Below are positions 22,489 through 33,216 of a DNA stretch of 64,000 bases, piece after piece. Each line of letters opens with the position of its first letter. Position 1 is the stretch's first letter. Below the pieces are notes generated by a model. That model saw nothing but the letters and a program-made list of their open reading frames with translations, was not told where the DNA came from and did not search any database. Source of the stretch: Epiperipatus broadwayi (Eukaryota; Onychophora; Udeonychophora; Euonychophora; Peripatidae); NCBI GenBank assembly GCA_028023455.1, contig JAQFVV010006336.1, positions 2,188,224 through 2,252,223 on the forward strand, given 5' to 3'. Position numbers and translations under genes: made by a program.

Positions 22489-25065
22489 CCCTTATCTATA
22501 GGTCATAATAAGGTAGAATGGTCAATTGCTAAAAAATTTTAAATTTTAAAATACGTTTGTGTAATATATTGATAATTGTATGATTGATTAGATTTTATAG
22601 TACAATTTAAGGCTGAAAATACCTGGTATATAAAAGTGTAATGAATTATTTTAAAGAAACAGTTAAATAAAGCTTAATTATATCTTGCTTATAGTTGTAA
22701 AAGCTGGCCATATAAAATAATACAGCTATAAATAGTTAAAAGTATATTAAACAATTCAATTGTAATGTTTTAAAACTAATAAATTAAATAAAAACGATAT
22801 GTAATATTATAATTGTACTTAATAGTCAAAATTAATCTAATATATTTTAAGATAAACTTTAGGATGGTGAGAATTATATTTAGTTCTACATTTTTAAATT
22901 ATTTTCCAAATTTTTTATAAAATAAATCAGTTTTGGTAATTTAGACCGAGACGTAAATTAAAAAAATCATCTGATAAAGTTAGTAATCATGTGACTGTAT
23001 ATTATATACCTTCACACACACGCTTGTTAGAATAATAATAAAGTTTGTGAATTATAAAACTAAATATAATTGCTATCGATCCTTAAAGTAAAAGTTGAAA
23101 TATTAAATATTGTTTTAATAATTATTTTAAAGTTTAAATGATTTTGATAAAACTATAATTGAATTTAAAAATACTATTATAAGTAATATTTAAGACATAA
23201 CGTCATAAATTCTTTATTTTAAAGGGTTTAATACATTATAAAACTAAAATGTGTAAATTTGTTCGCGCTAAAAGTCATTAACCAATCAACGGGGGTAATT
23301 TAGCAGATGGAAAATAGGAATTAGATGAAGCAGGAGAAAGTAATATGTAAGTGAAGGAGGGAGTAACATATTTTTAGCTGGATAAGACCGTAAGCTAGAA
23401 AAGTGATATAATTTTAAAATTTTGTATTTATTTTAAAAGTTTTTTAACATATACTATTTTGACTGCCTTTACATGAAGGGCTAATTTTAAAAGTTTTCTT
23501 GCCAGTGATTTTATTCAAGTTTAGCCATAACCTTACAGTGAAAATGGAAATACTACAGAAAACAGTATATAAAAATATTGTTAAAGGAAAAATATTTGGA
23601 AAGTGCCTTGATACAGCTTTATTTATGCTCAACCAGAAACTTATTATTGTAACTCAGAGAAATATAATTTGGACCCTATACGAAAAACTTAAAAAAGAAG
23701 TTATTTGCCGTCAGGAAAAATTATGACGCACAATTTTATAAGGCTACTCTGAAGTTATTTTATTCTTCTCTATGGAAAAATTAAGATGCGTATATCATAT
23801 AGAAAAAATTATGTAAAAGTTATTAGGCAAAAAGAATGTTTATCTTTTTAAAGGAAACATTACAAAAATATAGTACCAGAATTTTAAAAGAAGGAAAAAA
23901 GTTACAGAATGATAAGATGAAAGAGCTATTGTGTTTTATGAAAAAAGGAACAGAAAAACTTTATCTAAGAAGAATTAAAAAAAAAATATTATAAAGTGTT
24001 CATTGGAGAAATGCTTGATTTAGAAAATATAAATTTAAATTACTTAATGAAAATGGATCCATGGAAACAGAAAAATTTTATTGAATATTTAAATCAAAGT
24101 ACCTAGAAGATGCATCGTAAAAGTCGCGCGGGAAAATCTTAGCAGAAAATATTAGAAGAGAATATGTAGACGTTTTTCTTTACGGGATTAACTAATATCA
24201 TAATTAATAATTGTATTAAATATTATGAAAAACCAAGGATTGTCATCTATGAATATTTATTAAACAGAGCAATAATTGTTTTACCTTAAAATTGAACATT
24301 AAGTGACTGAAGAAGAAATAATAAACATTTTTTTTTAGCTTTAATATGAACGGTTTTCAAGAAAGTTTGATAAAGAAGTGCAGTAAATATAGTTTACATA
24401 TTTTACTAATTTATTTAGAATATAAAATGTTATGTGAGATTAGGGAAAACATATAAACATAAATTTAGTAATATTAAAATTTAAATATAATAGCTTGATA
24501 AAATTATAGAAATATTGTTTAAAATAAAGTGTATGGATGTGAATATTATATCTACAAGGATCAATGGGATGGTGAAGCATACGGAACGCGATCGAGAAGA
24601 TAAAGATCGTTTGGTAATTTTGATATTTATTTATAATGCATAATGTATTTTTTTTTAGATCATCTATTGATTAAGAATGAAGTGTGAAAGTTTAAATTAT
24701 ATGTACACATTTTATACAATATTTTAACATATTATGAGATAGGAGTAATTCAGAATATGCATGCAATAATTTATTTAAAGTATATTAATAATATAATTTA
24801 ACAGAACAATTGTGTGATTCTTTTGAACTTTCATGTGATAAAGTATTCAGATATTTTAAAATAGTTTGTATATGATTAAATATACGAGGAAAGTAGTAAA
24901 AAGATTTTCTTATAGAACAGTGAAATAGTTTTAAAATAAATGAATTTTATTATTGTTAGAAATGCAGATATGTATTTGTCGATGTACAGTATAGAAAAAT
25001 CTTGAGAAATAAGATCGGATAGTGACTTGGAAGTACTAGTGGAGAGGAAACCAAGATGATGTTTT
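22485..25065 (+). repeat. 5' LTR (LTR-A), first segment
   Basis: Matches 40,307-42,891 base for base apart from scattered substitutions. It contains a TATA-box-like TATATAAAAG at 22,627-22,636, also present in LTR-B, a candidate promoter. The short frame at 23,499-23,726 is not a gene: its differences between the two LTRs are mostly replacements. Interrupted at 25,065 by the Penelope cluster; resumes at 35,626. Confidence 0.85.
25053..25065. repeat. Target site duplication, left copy
   Basis: AAGATGATGTTTT, repeated at 35,626-35,638. The uninterrupted sequence in LTR-B (42,875-42,891) carries it once. Confidence 0.85.
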
Positions 25066-25204
25066 AAGATGTAATATGTTGGACTATTTCCATCATTTAT
25101 GAGTGAATATTGAATGTATAGAAAATTTTAAACTTTATTTAAACTTTTCAAATACAAACAACTTGTTAGTAATAACACACAAATAGACAATACAGGTTAG
25201 TAAT

Positions 25205-25246
25205 TACACAACGTTTCGAGTAGTATTATTCTCCACTCTTCTTCAG
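25205..25246 (-). ncRNA. Hammerhead-like motif in pseudo-LTR, copy 1
   Basis: On the minus strand CUGAAGA (25,240-25,246) and GAAA (25,214-25,217) bracket the stem GAGUGG/CUACUC (one G-U). A short ACG/UGU stem and a GUA cleavage triplet follow. One extra A separates CUGAAGA from stem II, a departure from the consensus. Confidence 0.5.
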
Positions 25247-25249
25247 GTG

Positions 25250-25440
25250 TTGCTGGCCTATATGCACAGTGACAATATTCGCTTAGAAGTTGAACTCGCA
25301 CCTTTAGATTCTTGTATATTGAATTTAAGGCAAACGCTCTACCAACTGAGCTATTCTGTCAAAGGCAACATATAGTAGAAATTTGATATATTTATACTTG
25401 AGGGTTGGTTCAAATCCTCCTGAGTCCTTCAATTTTTTTT
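25250..25440. other. Opposed tRNA-like halves in pseudo-LTR, copy 1
   Basis: Minus strand: box-A-like TAGCTCAGTTGG (25,345-25,356). Plus strand: box-B-like GGTTCAAATCC (25,409-25,419) followed within ~15 nt by a T run. Both are repeated in the pseudo-LTRs of copies 2 and 3 and, inverted, of copy 4 (35,238-35,313). Neither half forms a complete tRNA by eye. Confidence 0.55.
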
Positions 25441-25477
25441 TTTTTTTTTTAACAAGTCTAATTATTTTTATTATTTT

Positions 25478-27907
25478 TTATTTTTTCCTAAGAGCAAGAT
25501 TAATTAGAGGCTTCCATACATTGTGTATTGCCACACTGGGTTGACTTATAGGATTATTTACCATTGTCATATGAGCAGCTTCCTTGAATTTTCTTCTATG
25601 CATTTTTTCCTCTTTATCCAATATCTTTGTATTTTCCCATTTAAGCATGTGGTCATTAGTACATACATGATCTGCTATGGTAGACACATCTGTTTTTTCT
25701 CTTTTAACCATTAGTTTGTGTTCCTTCAATCGTTGTTCAACAGGCCGACAGGTCTCACCAATGTATTTTCTTCCACATTCACATGGTATCTCATAGATGC
25801 AGTTTTTGTTCTTCAGCATTTCCAGTTTAGGCTTAGTGGAAGTAAGCATTCCTCGAAGTGTGGTATGGCTTTGGAAAGCAGTTCTAATATTATATTGACT
25901 GCAGATTCTTTTTAGTTTGTCCGCCATTCCTGGTATGTATGGATACACCACCGTACCAATAACTGTTTCCTCTTTTGGTGTCTTTTTCTGTTGTCTATTG
26001 AAAGTTTTTCTGATGACTGCTGATGGATAACCATTCTTCATAAGCATTTGTTCTATGTGAATCTTTTCTTTTTCCAAATCACTGGTTTCTGAACAAACCT
26101 CCTTCGCTCTGTTCCATAGTGACAGTACAATTCCTTGTTTAGTGCTTCTTGTATGATTGGATGTATATGCCAAGTATTTTCCAGTGTGTGTTGATTTCCT
26201 ATATACTGATGTTTTTACTTTGCCCTGAGGGAGTCTTGTCACAAGAACATCCAAGAATGCCAATTTTTGTTCTTGTTCTGCTTCCATCGTGAAATTAATT
26301 GTAGGAGATATGTTGTTAATGTGCATCCAGAAAGACTGTAATTTTATCTTGCCATGTGGCCATACTACAAATGTATCATCAACATATCGAAGCCACACTT
26401 TAGGCGGACATGGAGTAGTATTTATGGCTGTTGTTTCAAGTTCTTCCATGTAAATGTTGCTGAGCAACGGTGACAGTGATGATCCCATGGCCATCCCTCG
26501 ATTTTGTTGGAAGAATTCTGAGTTATATTGAAAGTATGTTGTTGTTACACAGAATGTTAATAACTCCATTATGCTATCAATAGGTAGAACTGTTCTACTT
26601 TGCAGACTGTTATCGCCATATAACCTTTTCCTTACAATAGACAATGCTTCATCACATGGTACATTTGTAAACAGACTTTCCACATCAAAGCTTACTAATA
26701 TGTCAGTTCTTTCCATTTTCATGTTCCTGACTAATTCTACAAAGTGCTTAGAGTCCCTGACGAAAGATGGTGTTCTATATGCCAATGGACTAAGAACTTC
26801 GAGAAGAAATCTTGACAAATTTTGACAGGGTGAATTTCTAGAACTAACAATAGGTCTTAATGGAATATTCTCTTTATGGATTTTAGGCAGTCCATACAGG
26901 TGAGGAATCTTGCTGAAATACGAAGTTAATTTTCTTTTTTCTGAATCACTGAAATACCTGCGATGCTTCCGGAGTAATGCTTGTAGTTTTACCTCTGTAC
27001 TTGGAATCGGATTTTTTGCTACTTTTTTGTATTGGCCTGCTGTGAGAAGTCCTTGAATTTTGTTATCATAATCAGTTTTATCCATTACAACTGTAGTGTT
27101 ACCTTTGTCAGCAGGAAGAATGATTATAGATGCATCCTGTTTGAGAGATTTAATAGCTCTCCTCTCATCACATGAAATGTTTGACTTCTGCTTGTGCACT
27201 TGATGTCTTTCCAGTGTTCGTTTTACTCTCCAGCGTAACTCCGCTGCTTCCTCTAGATTCAAATTTTGCGTCACCTCATCAGTCGCGGCCATTATATCCA
27301 ATAGCGGAACAGTAGATGGTGTAATGGCGAAATTCAAACCTTTTTCCAGAACTGATAATTCACAATCGGTAAGTTGTTTAGAACTAAGATTTTTCACTGA
27401 TGATGAGGATAGACTAGTTGCAGTATTACTTTTGACTTGCCCATGTAGATTTACAAGCTTCTTCTTCTGTAGTTCTTTTATCCTTCCATGTAACTTACAA
27501 TATGATCTGTTCACTGCTTGACAAATTCTTGAGAAATCTTCATCTGTAACTTTGTTTTGTAGAAACGATTCCACATTTCTAATAGATTGCAAGGTTTGAT
27601 GCTTGATAAACCGCTGAACCTTTATACTCTCTCTCAATAAAGCCTCATTTGCTCTCTGAATAATTTTTTCAGCTCTCTTGGAGGAAATAGGAGGTTTTAA
27701 CTGCAAACCCTTAGGGATAATCCCTTCTGATTTACATTTACATAAGAAAGTTAAATGATTTTCTACTTTAGCCAGTTTTAGACATAATTTTTCATAATGT
27801 CTAAATTTCAACATAGCATCGGGTCCATACCGAGTACTTAGTATTTGTCTGAAGGTTTGTAATGATGGTATATTATAAGATGTAATATGTTGGACTATTT
27901 CCATCAT
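25478..27907 (-). CDS. Penelope-type RT/GIY-YIG protein, copy 1 (intact)
   Basis: A complete 809-residue frame starting at the double ATG at 27,907. Residues 1-255 are a basic, helical N-terminal region. RT1 is LPADKGNTTVVMDKTDY (264-280). LPKIHK (340-345) and RPIVSS (351-356) follow, then FDVESLF with a catalytic Asp (407-413), GMAMGSSLSP (471-480), YVDD with the catalytic pair (508-511) and KLAFLDV (548-554). The GIY-YIG endonuclease block IYEIPCECGRKYIGET is at 704-719, with C703, C709 and C711 and H730, H747 and H753 near it, the zinc-ligand pattern typical of Penelope. By family, the endonuclease nicks target DNA and the RT primes on it. Copies 1 and 2 differ at three residues (I/L109, I/V443, M/T623), so the array is very young and both could be functional. 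Confidence 0.95.
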   Translation of the reverse strand: MMEIVQHITSYNIPSLQTFRQILSTRYGPDAMLKFRHYEKLCLKLAKVENHLTFLCKCKSEGIIPKGLQLKPPISSKRAEKIIQRANEALLRESIKVQRFIKHQTLQSIRNVESFLQNKVTDEDFSRICQAVNRSYCKLHGRIKELQKKKLVNLHGQVKSNTATSLSSSSVKNLSSKQLTDCELSVLEKGLNFAITPSTVPLLDIMAATDEVTQNLNLEEAAELRWRVKRTLERHQVHKQKSNISCDERRAIKSLKQDASIIILPADKGNTTVVMDKTDYDNKIQGLLTAGQYKKVAKNPIPSTEVKLQALLRKHRRYFSDSEKRKLTSYFSKIPHLYGLPKIHKENIPLRPIVSSRNSPCQNLSRFLLEVLSPLAYRTPSFVRDSKHFVELVRNMKMERTDILVSFDVESLFTNVPCDEALSIVRKRLYGDNSLQSRTVLPIDSIMELLTFCVTTTYFQYNSEFFQQNRGMAMGSSLSPLLSNIYMEELETTAINTTPCPPKVWLRYVDDTFVVWPHGKIKLQSFWMHINNISPTINFTMEAEQEQKLAFLDVLVTRLPQGKVKTSVYRKSTHTGKYLAYTSNHTRSTKQGIVLSLWNRAKEVCSETSDLEKEKIHIEQMLMKNGYPSAVIRKTFNRQQKKTPKEETVIGTVVYPYIPGMADKLKRICSQYNIRTAFQSHTTLRGMLTSTKPKLEMLKNKNCIYEIPCECGRKYIGETCRPVEQRLKEHKLMVKREKTDVSTIADHVCTNDHMLKWENTKILDKEEKMHRRKFKEAAHMTMVNNPISQPSVAIHNVWKPLINLALRKK

Positions 27908-28290
27908 TTATGAGTGAATATTGAATGTATAGAAAATTTTAAACTTTATTTAAACTTTTCAAATACAAACAACTTGTTAGTAATAACACACAAATAGACA
28001 ATACAGGTTAGTAATTACACAACGTTTCGAGTAGTATTATTCTCCACTCTTCTTCAGGTGTTGCCGGCCTATATGCACAGTGACAATATTCGCTTAGAAG
28101 TTGAACTCGCACCTTTAGATTCTTGTATATTGAATTTAAGGCAAACGCTCTACCAACTGAGCTATTCTGTCAAAGGCAACATATAGTAGAAATTTGATAT
28201 ATTTATACTTGAGGGTTGGTTCAAATCCTCCTGAGTCCTTCAATTTTTTTTTTTTTTTTTTTAAACAAGTCTAATTATTTTTATTATTTT
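27908..28290 (-). repeat. Pseudo-LTR between copies 1 and 2
   Basis: Near-identical to 25,095-25,477, 30,721-31,107 and the complement of 35,182-35,560. Holds the hammerhead-like motif (28,016-28,057), the tRNA-like halves and a poly(T)/poly(A) tract near 28,242-28,262. It serves as 3' UTR of copy 2 and leader of copy 1. Confidence 0.9.
28016..28057 (-). ncRNA. Hammerhead-like motif, copy 2 pseudo-LTR
   Basis: Same core as at 25,205-25,246, with no base change in the paired parts. Confidence 0.5.
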
Positions 28291-30720
28291 TTATTTTTTC
28301 CTAAGAGCAAGATTAATTAGAGGCTTCCATACATTGTGTATTGCCACACTGGGTTGACTTATAGGATTATTTACCATTGTCATATGAGCAGCTTCCTTGA
28401 ATTTTCTTCTATGCATTTTTTCCTCTTTATCCAATATCTTTGTATTTTCCCATTTAAGCATGTGGTCATTAGTACATACATGATCTGCTATGGTAGACAC
28501 ATCTGTTTTTTCTCTTTTAACCATTAGTTTGTGTTCCTTCAATCGTTGTTCAACAGGCCGACAGGTCTCACCAATGTATTTTCTTCCACATTCACATGGT
28601 ATCTCATAGATGCAGTTTTTGTTCTTCAGCATTTCCAGTTTAGGCTTAGTGGAAGTAAGCATTCCTCGAAGTGTGGTATGGCTTTGGAAAGCTGTTCTAA
28701 TATTATATTGACTGCAGATTCTTTTTAGTTTGTCCGCCATTCCTGGTATGTATGGATACACCACCGTACCAATAACTGTTTCCTCTTTTGGTGTCTTTTT
28801 CTGTTGTCTATTGAAAGTTTTTCTGATGACTGCTGATGGATAACCATTCTTCGTAAGCATTTGTTCTATGTGAATCTTTTCTTTTTCCAAATCACTGGTT
28901 TCTGAACAAACCTCCTTCGCTCTGTTCCATAGTGACAGTACAATTCCTTGTTTAGTGCTTCTTGTATGATTGGATGTATATGCCAAGTATTTTCCAGTGT
29001 GTGTTGATTTCCTATATACTGATGTTTTTACTTTGCCCTGAGGGAGTCTTGTCACAAGAACATCCAAGAATGCCAATTTTTGTTCTTGTTCTGCTTCCAT
29101 CGTGAAATTAATTGTAGGAGATATGTTGTTAATGTGCATCCAGAAAGACTGTAATTTTATCTTGCCATGTGGCCATACTACAAATGTATCATCAACATAT
29201 CGAAGCCACACTTTAGGCGGACATGGAGTAGTATTTATGGCTGTTGTTTCAAGTTCTTCCATGTAAATGTTGCTGAGCAATGGTGACAGTGATGATCCCA
29301 TGGCCATCCCTCGATTTTGTTGGAAGAATTCTGAGTTATATTGAAAGTATGTTGTTGTTACACAGAATGTTAATAACTCCATTATGCTATCAACAGGTAG
29401 AACTGTTCTACTTTGCAGACTGTTATCGCCATATAACCTTTTCCTTACAATAGACAATGCTTCATCACATGGTACATTTGTAAACAGACTTTCCACATCA
29501 AAGCTTACTAATATGTCAGTTCTTTCCATTTTCATGTTCCTGACTAATTCTACAAAGTGCTTAGAGTCCCTGACGAAAGATGGTGTTCTATATGCCAATG
29601 GACTAAGAACTTCGAGAAGAAATCTTGACAAATTTTGACAGGGTGAATTTCTAGAACTAACAATAGGTCTTAATGGAATATTCTCTTTATGGATTTTAGG
29701 CAGTCCATACAGGTGAGGAATCTTGCTGAAATACGAAGTTAATTTTCTTTTTTCTGAATCACTGAAATACCTGCGATGCTTCCGGAGTAATGCTTGTAGT
29801 TTTACCTCTGTACTTGGAATCGGATTTTTTGCTACTTTTTTGTATTGGCCTGCTGTGAGAAGTCCTTGAATTTTGTTATCATAATCAGTTTTATCCATTA
29901 CAACTGTAGTGTTACCTTTGTCAGCAGGAAGAATGATTATAGATGCATCCTGTTTGAGAGATTTAATAGCTCTCCTCTCATCACATGAAATGTTTGACTT
30001 CTGCTTGTGCACTTGATGTCTTTCCAGTGTTCGTTTTACTCTCCAGCGTAACTCCGCTGCTTCCTCTAGATTCAAATTTTGCGTCACCTCATCAGTCGCG
30101 GCCATTATATCCAATAGCGGAACAGTAGATGGTGTAATGGCGAAATTCAAACCTTTTTCCAGAACTGATAATTCACAATCGGTAAGTTGTTTAGAACTAA
30201 GATTTTTCACTGATGATGAGGATAGACTAGTTGCAGTATTACTTTTGACTTGCCCATGTAGATTTACAAGCTTCTTCTTCTGTAGTTCTTTTATCCTTCC
30301 ATGTAACTTACAATATGATCTGTTCACTGCTTGACAAATTCTTGAGAAATCTTCATCTGTAACTTTGTTTTGTAGAAACGATTCCACATTTCTAAGAGAT
30401 TGCAAGGTTTGATGCTTGATAAACCGCTGAACCTTTATACTCTCTCTCAATAAAGCCTCATTTGCTCTCTGAATAATTTTTTCAGCTCTCTTGGAGGAAA
30501 TAGGAGGTTTTAACTGCAAACCCTTAGGGATAATCCCTTCTGATTTACATTTACATAAGAAAGTTAAATGATTTTCTACTTTAGCCAGTTTTAGACATAA
30601 TTTTTCATAATGTCTAAATTTCAACATAGCATCGGGTCCATACCGAGTACTTAGTATTTGTCTGAAGGTTTGTAATGATGGTATATTATAAGATGTAATA
30701 TGTTGGACTATTTCCATCAT
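28291..30720 (-). CDS. Penelope-type RT/GIY-YIG protein, copy 2 (intact)
   Basis: An 809-residue frame with every RT and endonuclease motif of copy 1 in place: DKG, LPKIHK, FDVESLF, GMAMGS, YVDD, IPCECG and YIGET. It differs from copy 1 at residues 109 (Leu), 443 (Val) and 623 (Thr). It lies head to tail with copy 1 with a 383-bp pseudo-LTR between them, so a transcript starting upstream could span both. Codon and base composition (higher G+C than the flanking LTR) mark it as a separate insertion. Confidence 0.95.
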   Translation of the reverse strand: MMEIVQHITSYNIPSLQTFRQILSTRYGPDAMLKFRHYEKLCLKLAKVENHLTFLCKCKSEGIIPKGLQLKPPISSKRAEKIIQRANEALLRESIKVQRFIKHQTLQSLRNVESFLQNKVTDEDFSRICQAVNRSYCKLHGRIKELQKKKLVNLHGQVKSNTATSLSSSSVKNLSSKQLTDCELSVLEKGLNFAITPSTVPLLDIMAATDEVTQNLNLEEAAELRWRVKRTLERHQVHKQKSNISCDERRAIKSLKQDASIIILPADKGNTTVVMDKTDYDNKIQGLLTAGQYKKVAKNPIPSTEVKLQALLRKHRRYFSDSEKRKLTSYFSKIPHLYGLPKIHKENIPLRPIVSSRNSPCQNLSRFLLEVLSPLAYRTPSFVRDSKHFVELVRNMKMERTDILVSFDVESLFTNVPCDEALSIVRKRLYGDNSLQSRTVLPVDSIMELLTFCVTTTYFQYNSEFFQQNRGMAMGSSLSPLLSNIYMEELETTAINTTPCPPKVWLRYVDDTFVVWPHGKIKLQSFWMHINNISPTINFTMEAEQEQKLAFLDVLVTRLPQGKVKTSVYRKSTHTGKYLAYTSNHTRSTKQGIVLSLWNRAKEVCSETSDLEKEKIHIEQMLTKNGYPSAVIRKTFNRQQKKTPKEETVIGTVVYPYIPGMADKLKRICSQYNIRTAFQSHTTLRGMLTSTKPKLEMLKNKNCIYEIPCECGRKYIGETCRPVEQRLKEHKLMVKREKTDVSTIADHVCTNDHMLKWENTKILDKEEKMHRRKFKEAAHMTMVNNPISQPSVAIHNVWKPLINLALRKK

Positions 30721-31107
30721 TTATGAGTGAATATTGAATGTATAGAAAATTTTAAACTTTATTTAAACTTTTCAAATACAAACAACTTGTTAGTAATAAC
30801 ACACAAATAGACAATACAGGTTAGTAATTACACAACGTTTCGAGTAGTATTATTCTCCACTCTTCTTCAGGTGTTGCCGGCCTATATGCACAGTGACAAT
30901 ATTCGCTTAGAAGTTGAACTCGCACCTTTAGATTCTTGTATATTGAATTTAAGGCAAACGCTCTACCAACTGAGCTATTCTGTCAAAGGCAACATATAGT
31001 AGAAATTTGATATATTTATACTTGAGGGTTGGTTCAAATCCTCCTGAGTCCTTCAATTTTTTTTTTTTTTTTTTTTTTTAAACAAGTCTAATTATTTTTA
31101 TTATTTT
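30721..31107 (-). repeat. Pseudo-LTR between copies 2 and 3
   Basis: As between copies 1 and 2, but with a longer poly(T) run (about 31,057-31,079), accounting for the 2817-bp period. Confidence 0.9.
30829..30870 (-). ncRNA. Hammerhead-like motif, copy 3 pseudo-LTR
   Basis: CUGAAGA at 30,864-30,870 (complement), GAUUAC-type stem replaced by GAGUGG/CUACUC, then GAAA. Identical to the other pseudo-LTR copies. Confidence 0.5.
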
Positions 31108-33216
31108 TTATTTTTTCCTAAGAGCAAGATTAATTAGAGGCTTCCATACATTGTGTATTGCCACACTGGGTTGACTTATAGGATTATTTACCATTGTCAT
31201 ATGAGCAGCTTCCTTGAATTTTCTTCTATGCATTTTTTCCTCTTTATCCAATATCTTTGTATTTTCCCATTTAAGCATGTGGTCATTAGTACATACATGA
31301 TCTGCTATGGTAGACACATCTGTTTTTTCTCTTTTAACCATTAGTTTGTGTTCCTTCAATCGTTGTTCAACAGGCCGACAGGTCTCACCAATGTATTTTC
31401 TTCCACATTCACATGGTATCTCATAGATGCAGTTTTTGTTCTTCAGCATTTCCAGTTTAGGCTTAGTGGAAGTAAGCATTCCTCGAAGTGTGGTATGGCT
31501 TTGGAAAGCAGTTCTAATATTATATTGACTGCAGATTCTTTTTAGTTTGTCCGCCATTCCTGGTATGTATGGATACACCACCGTACCAATAACTGTTTCC
31601 TCTTTTGGTGTCTTTTTCTGTTGTCTATTGAAAGTTTTTCTGATGACTGCTGATGGATAACCATTCTTCATAAGCATTTGTTCTATGTGAATCTTTTCTT
31701 TTTCCAAATCACTGGTTTCTGAACAAACCTCCTTCGCTCTGTTCCATAGTGACAGTACAATTCCTTGTTTAGTGCTTCTTGTATGATTGGATGTATATGC
31801 CAAGTATTTTCCAGTGTGTGTTGATTTCCTATATACTGATGTTTTTACTTTGCCCTGAGGGAGTCTTGTCACAAGAACATCCAAGAATGCCAATTTTTGT
31901 TCTTGTTCTGCTTCCATCGTGAAATTAATTGTAGGAGATATGTTGTTAATGTGCATCCAGAAAGACTGTAATTTTATCTTGCCATGTGGCCATACTACAA
32001 ATGTATCATCAACATATCGAAGCCACACTTTAGGCGGACATGGAGTAGTATTTATGGCTGTTGTTTCAAGTTCTTCCATGTAAATGTTGCTGAGCAATGG
32101 TGACAGTGATGATCCCATGGCCATCCCTCGATTTTGTTGGAAGAATTCTGAGTTATATTGAAAGTATGTTGTTGTTACACAGAATGTTAATAACTCCATT
32201 ATGCTATCAATAGGTAGAACTGTTCTACTTTGTAGACTGTTATCGCCATATAACCTTTTCCTTACAATAGACAATGCTTCATCACATGGTACATTTGTAA
32301 ACAGACTTTCCACATCAAAGCTTACTAATATGTCAGTTCTTTCCATTTTCATGTTCCTGACTAATTCTACAAAGTGCTTAGAGTCCCTGACGAAAGATGG
32401 TGTTCTATATGCCAATGGACTAAGAACTTCGAGAAGAAATCTTGACAAATTTTGACAGGGTGAATTTCTAGAACTAACAATAGGTCTTAATGGAATATTC
32501 TCTTTATGGATTTTAGGCAGTCCATACAGGTGAGGAATCTTGCTGAAATACGAAGTTAATTTTCTTTTTTCTGAATCACTGAAATACCTGCGATGCTTCC
32601 GGAGTAATGCTTGTAGTTTTACCTCTGTACTTGGAATCGGATTTTTTGCTACTTTTTTGTATTGGCCTGCTGTGAGAAGTCCTTGAATTTTGTTATCATA
32701 ATCAGTTTTATCCATTACAACTGTAGTGTTACCTTTGTCAGCAGGAAGAATGATTATAGATGCATCCTGTTTGAGAGATTTAATAGCTCTCCTCTCATCA
32801 CATGAAATGTTTGACTTCTGCTTGTGCACTTGATGTCTTTCCAGTGTTCGTTTTACTCTCCAGCGTAACTCCGCTGCTTCCTCTAGATTCAAATTTTGCG
32901 TCACCTCATCAGTCGCGGCCATTATATCCAATAGCGGAACAGTAGATGGTGTAATGGCGAAATTCAAACCTTTTTCCAGAACTGATAATTCACAATCGGT
33001 AAGTTGTTTAGAACTAAGATTTTTCACTGATGACGAGGATAGACTAGTTGCAGTATTACTTTTGATTTGCCCATCTAGATTTACAAGCTTCTTCTTCTGT
33101 AGTTCTTTTATCCTTCCATGTAACTTACAATATGATCTGTTCACTGCTTGACAAATTCTTGAGAAATCTTCATCTGTAACTTTGTTTGTAGAAACGATTC
33201 CACATTTCTAATAGAT
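31108..33216 (-). pseudogene. Penelope RT/GIY-YIG copy 3, 5'-truncated and frameshifted
   Basis: Collinear with copies 1 and 2 from about residue 110 to the stop at 31,108. The RT and endonuclease core is intact. It lacks the first ~109 codons, cut off at the head-to-head join with copy 4. One T is missing from the TTTT run near 33,187, shifting the frame just inside the truncation, so the open part begins around residue 132 without an ATG. Within its first ~130 bp it carries three bases shared with copy 4 but not with copies 1 and 2 (at about 33,034, 33,066 and 33,075), evidence of exchange with its inverted partner. Confidence 0.9.

Noticed and set aside
23499-23726. 75-codon frame, repeated in the other LTR at 41,322-41,549
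   Set aside because: It is kept only because the LTRs are near-identical; the few differences are mostly replacements (H/Q, E/G, R/H), so no coding constraint.
25523-27521. Several 60-84-codon plus-strand frames, repeated at 28,336 onward and 31,153 onward
   Set aside because: Antisense shadows of the Penelope RT/endonuclease gene, repeated because the gene is repeated.
25066-33216. Tandem Penelope copies as an assembly artefact
   Set aside because: Copies differ at scattered positions and in poly(T) length, and tandem arrays are normal for this element class; long reads would settle it.
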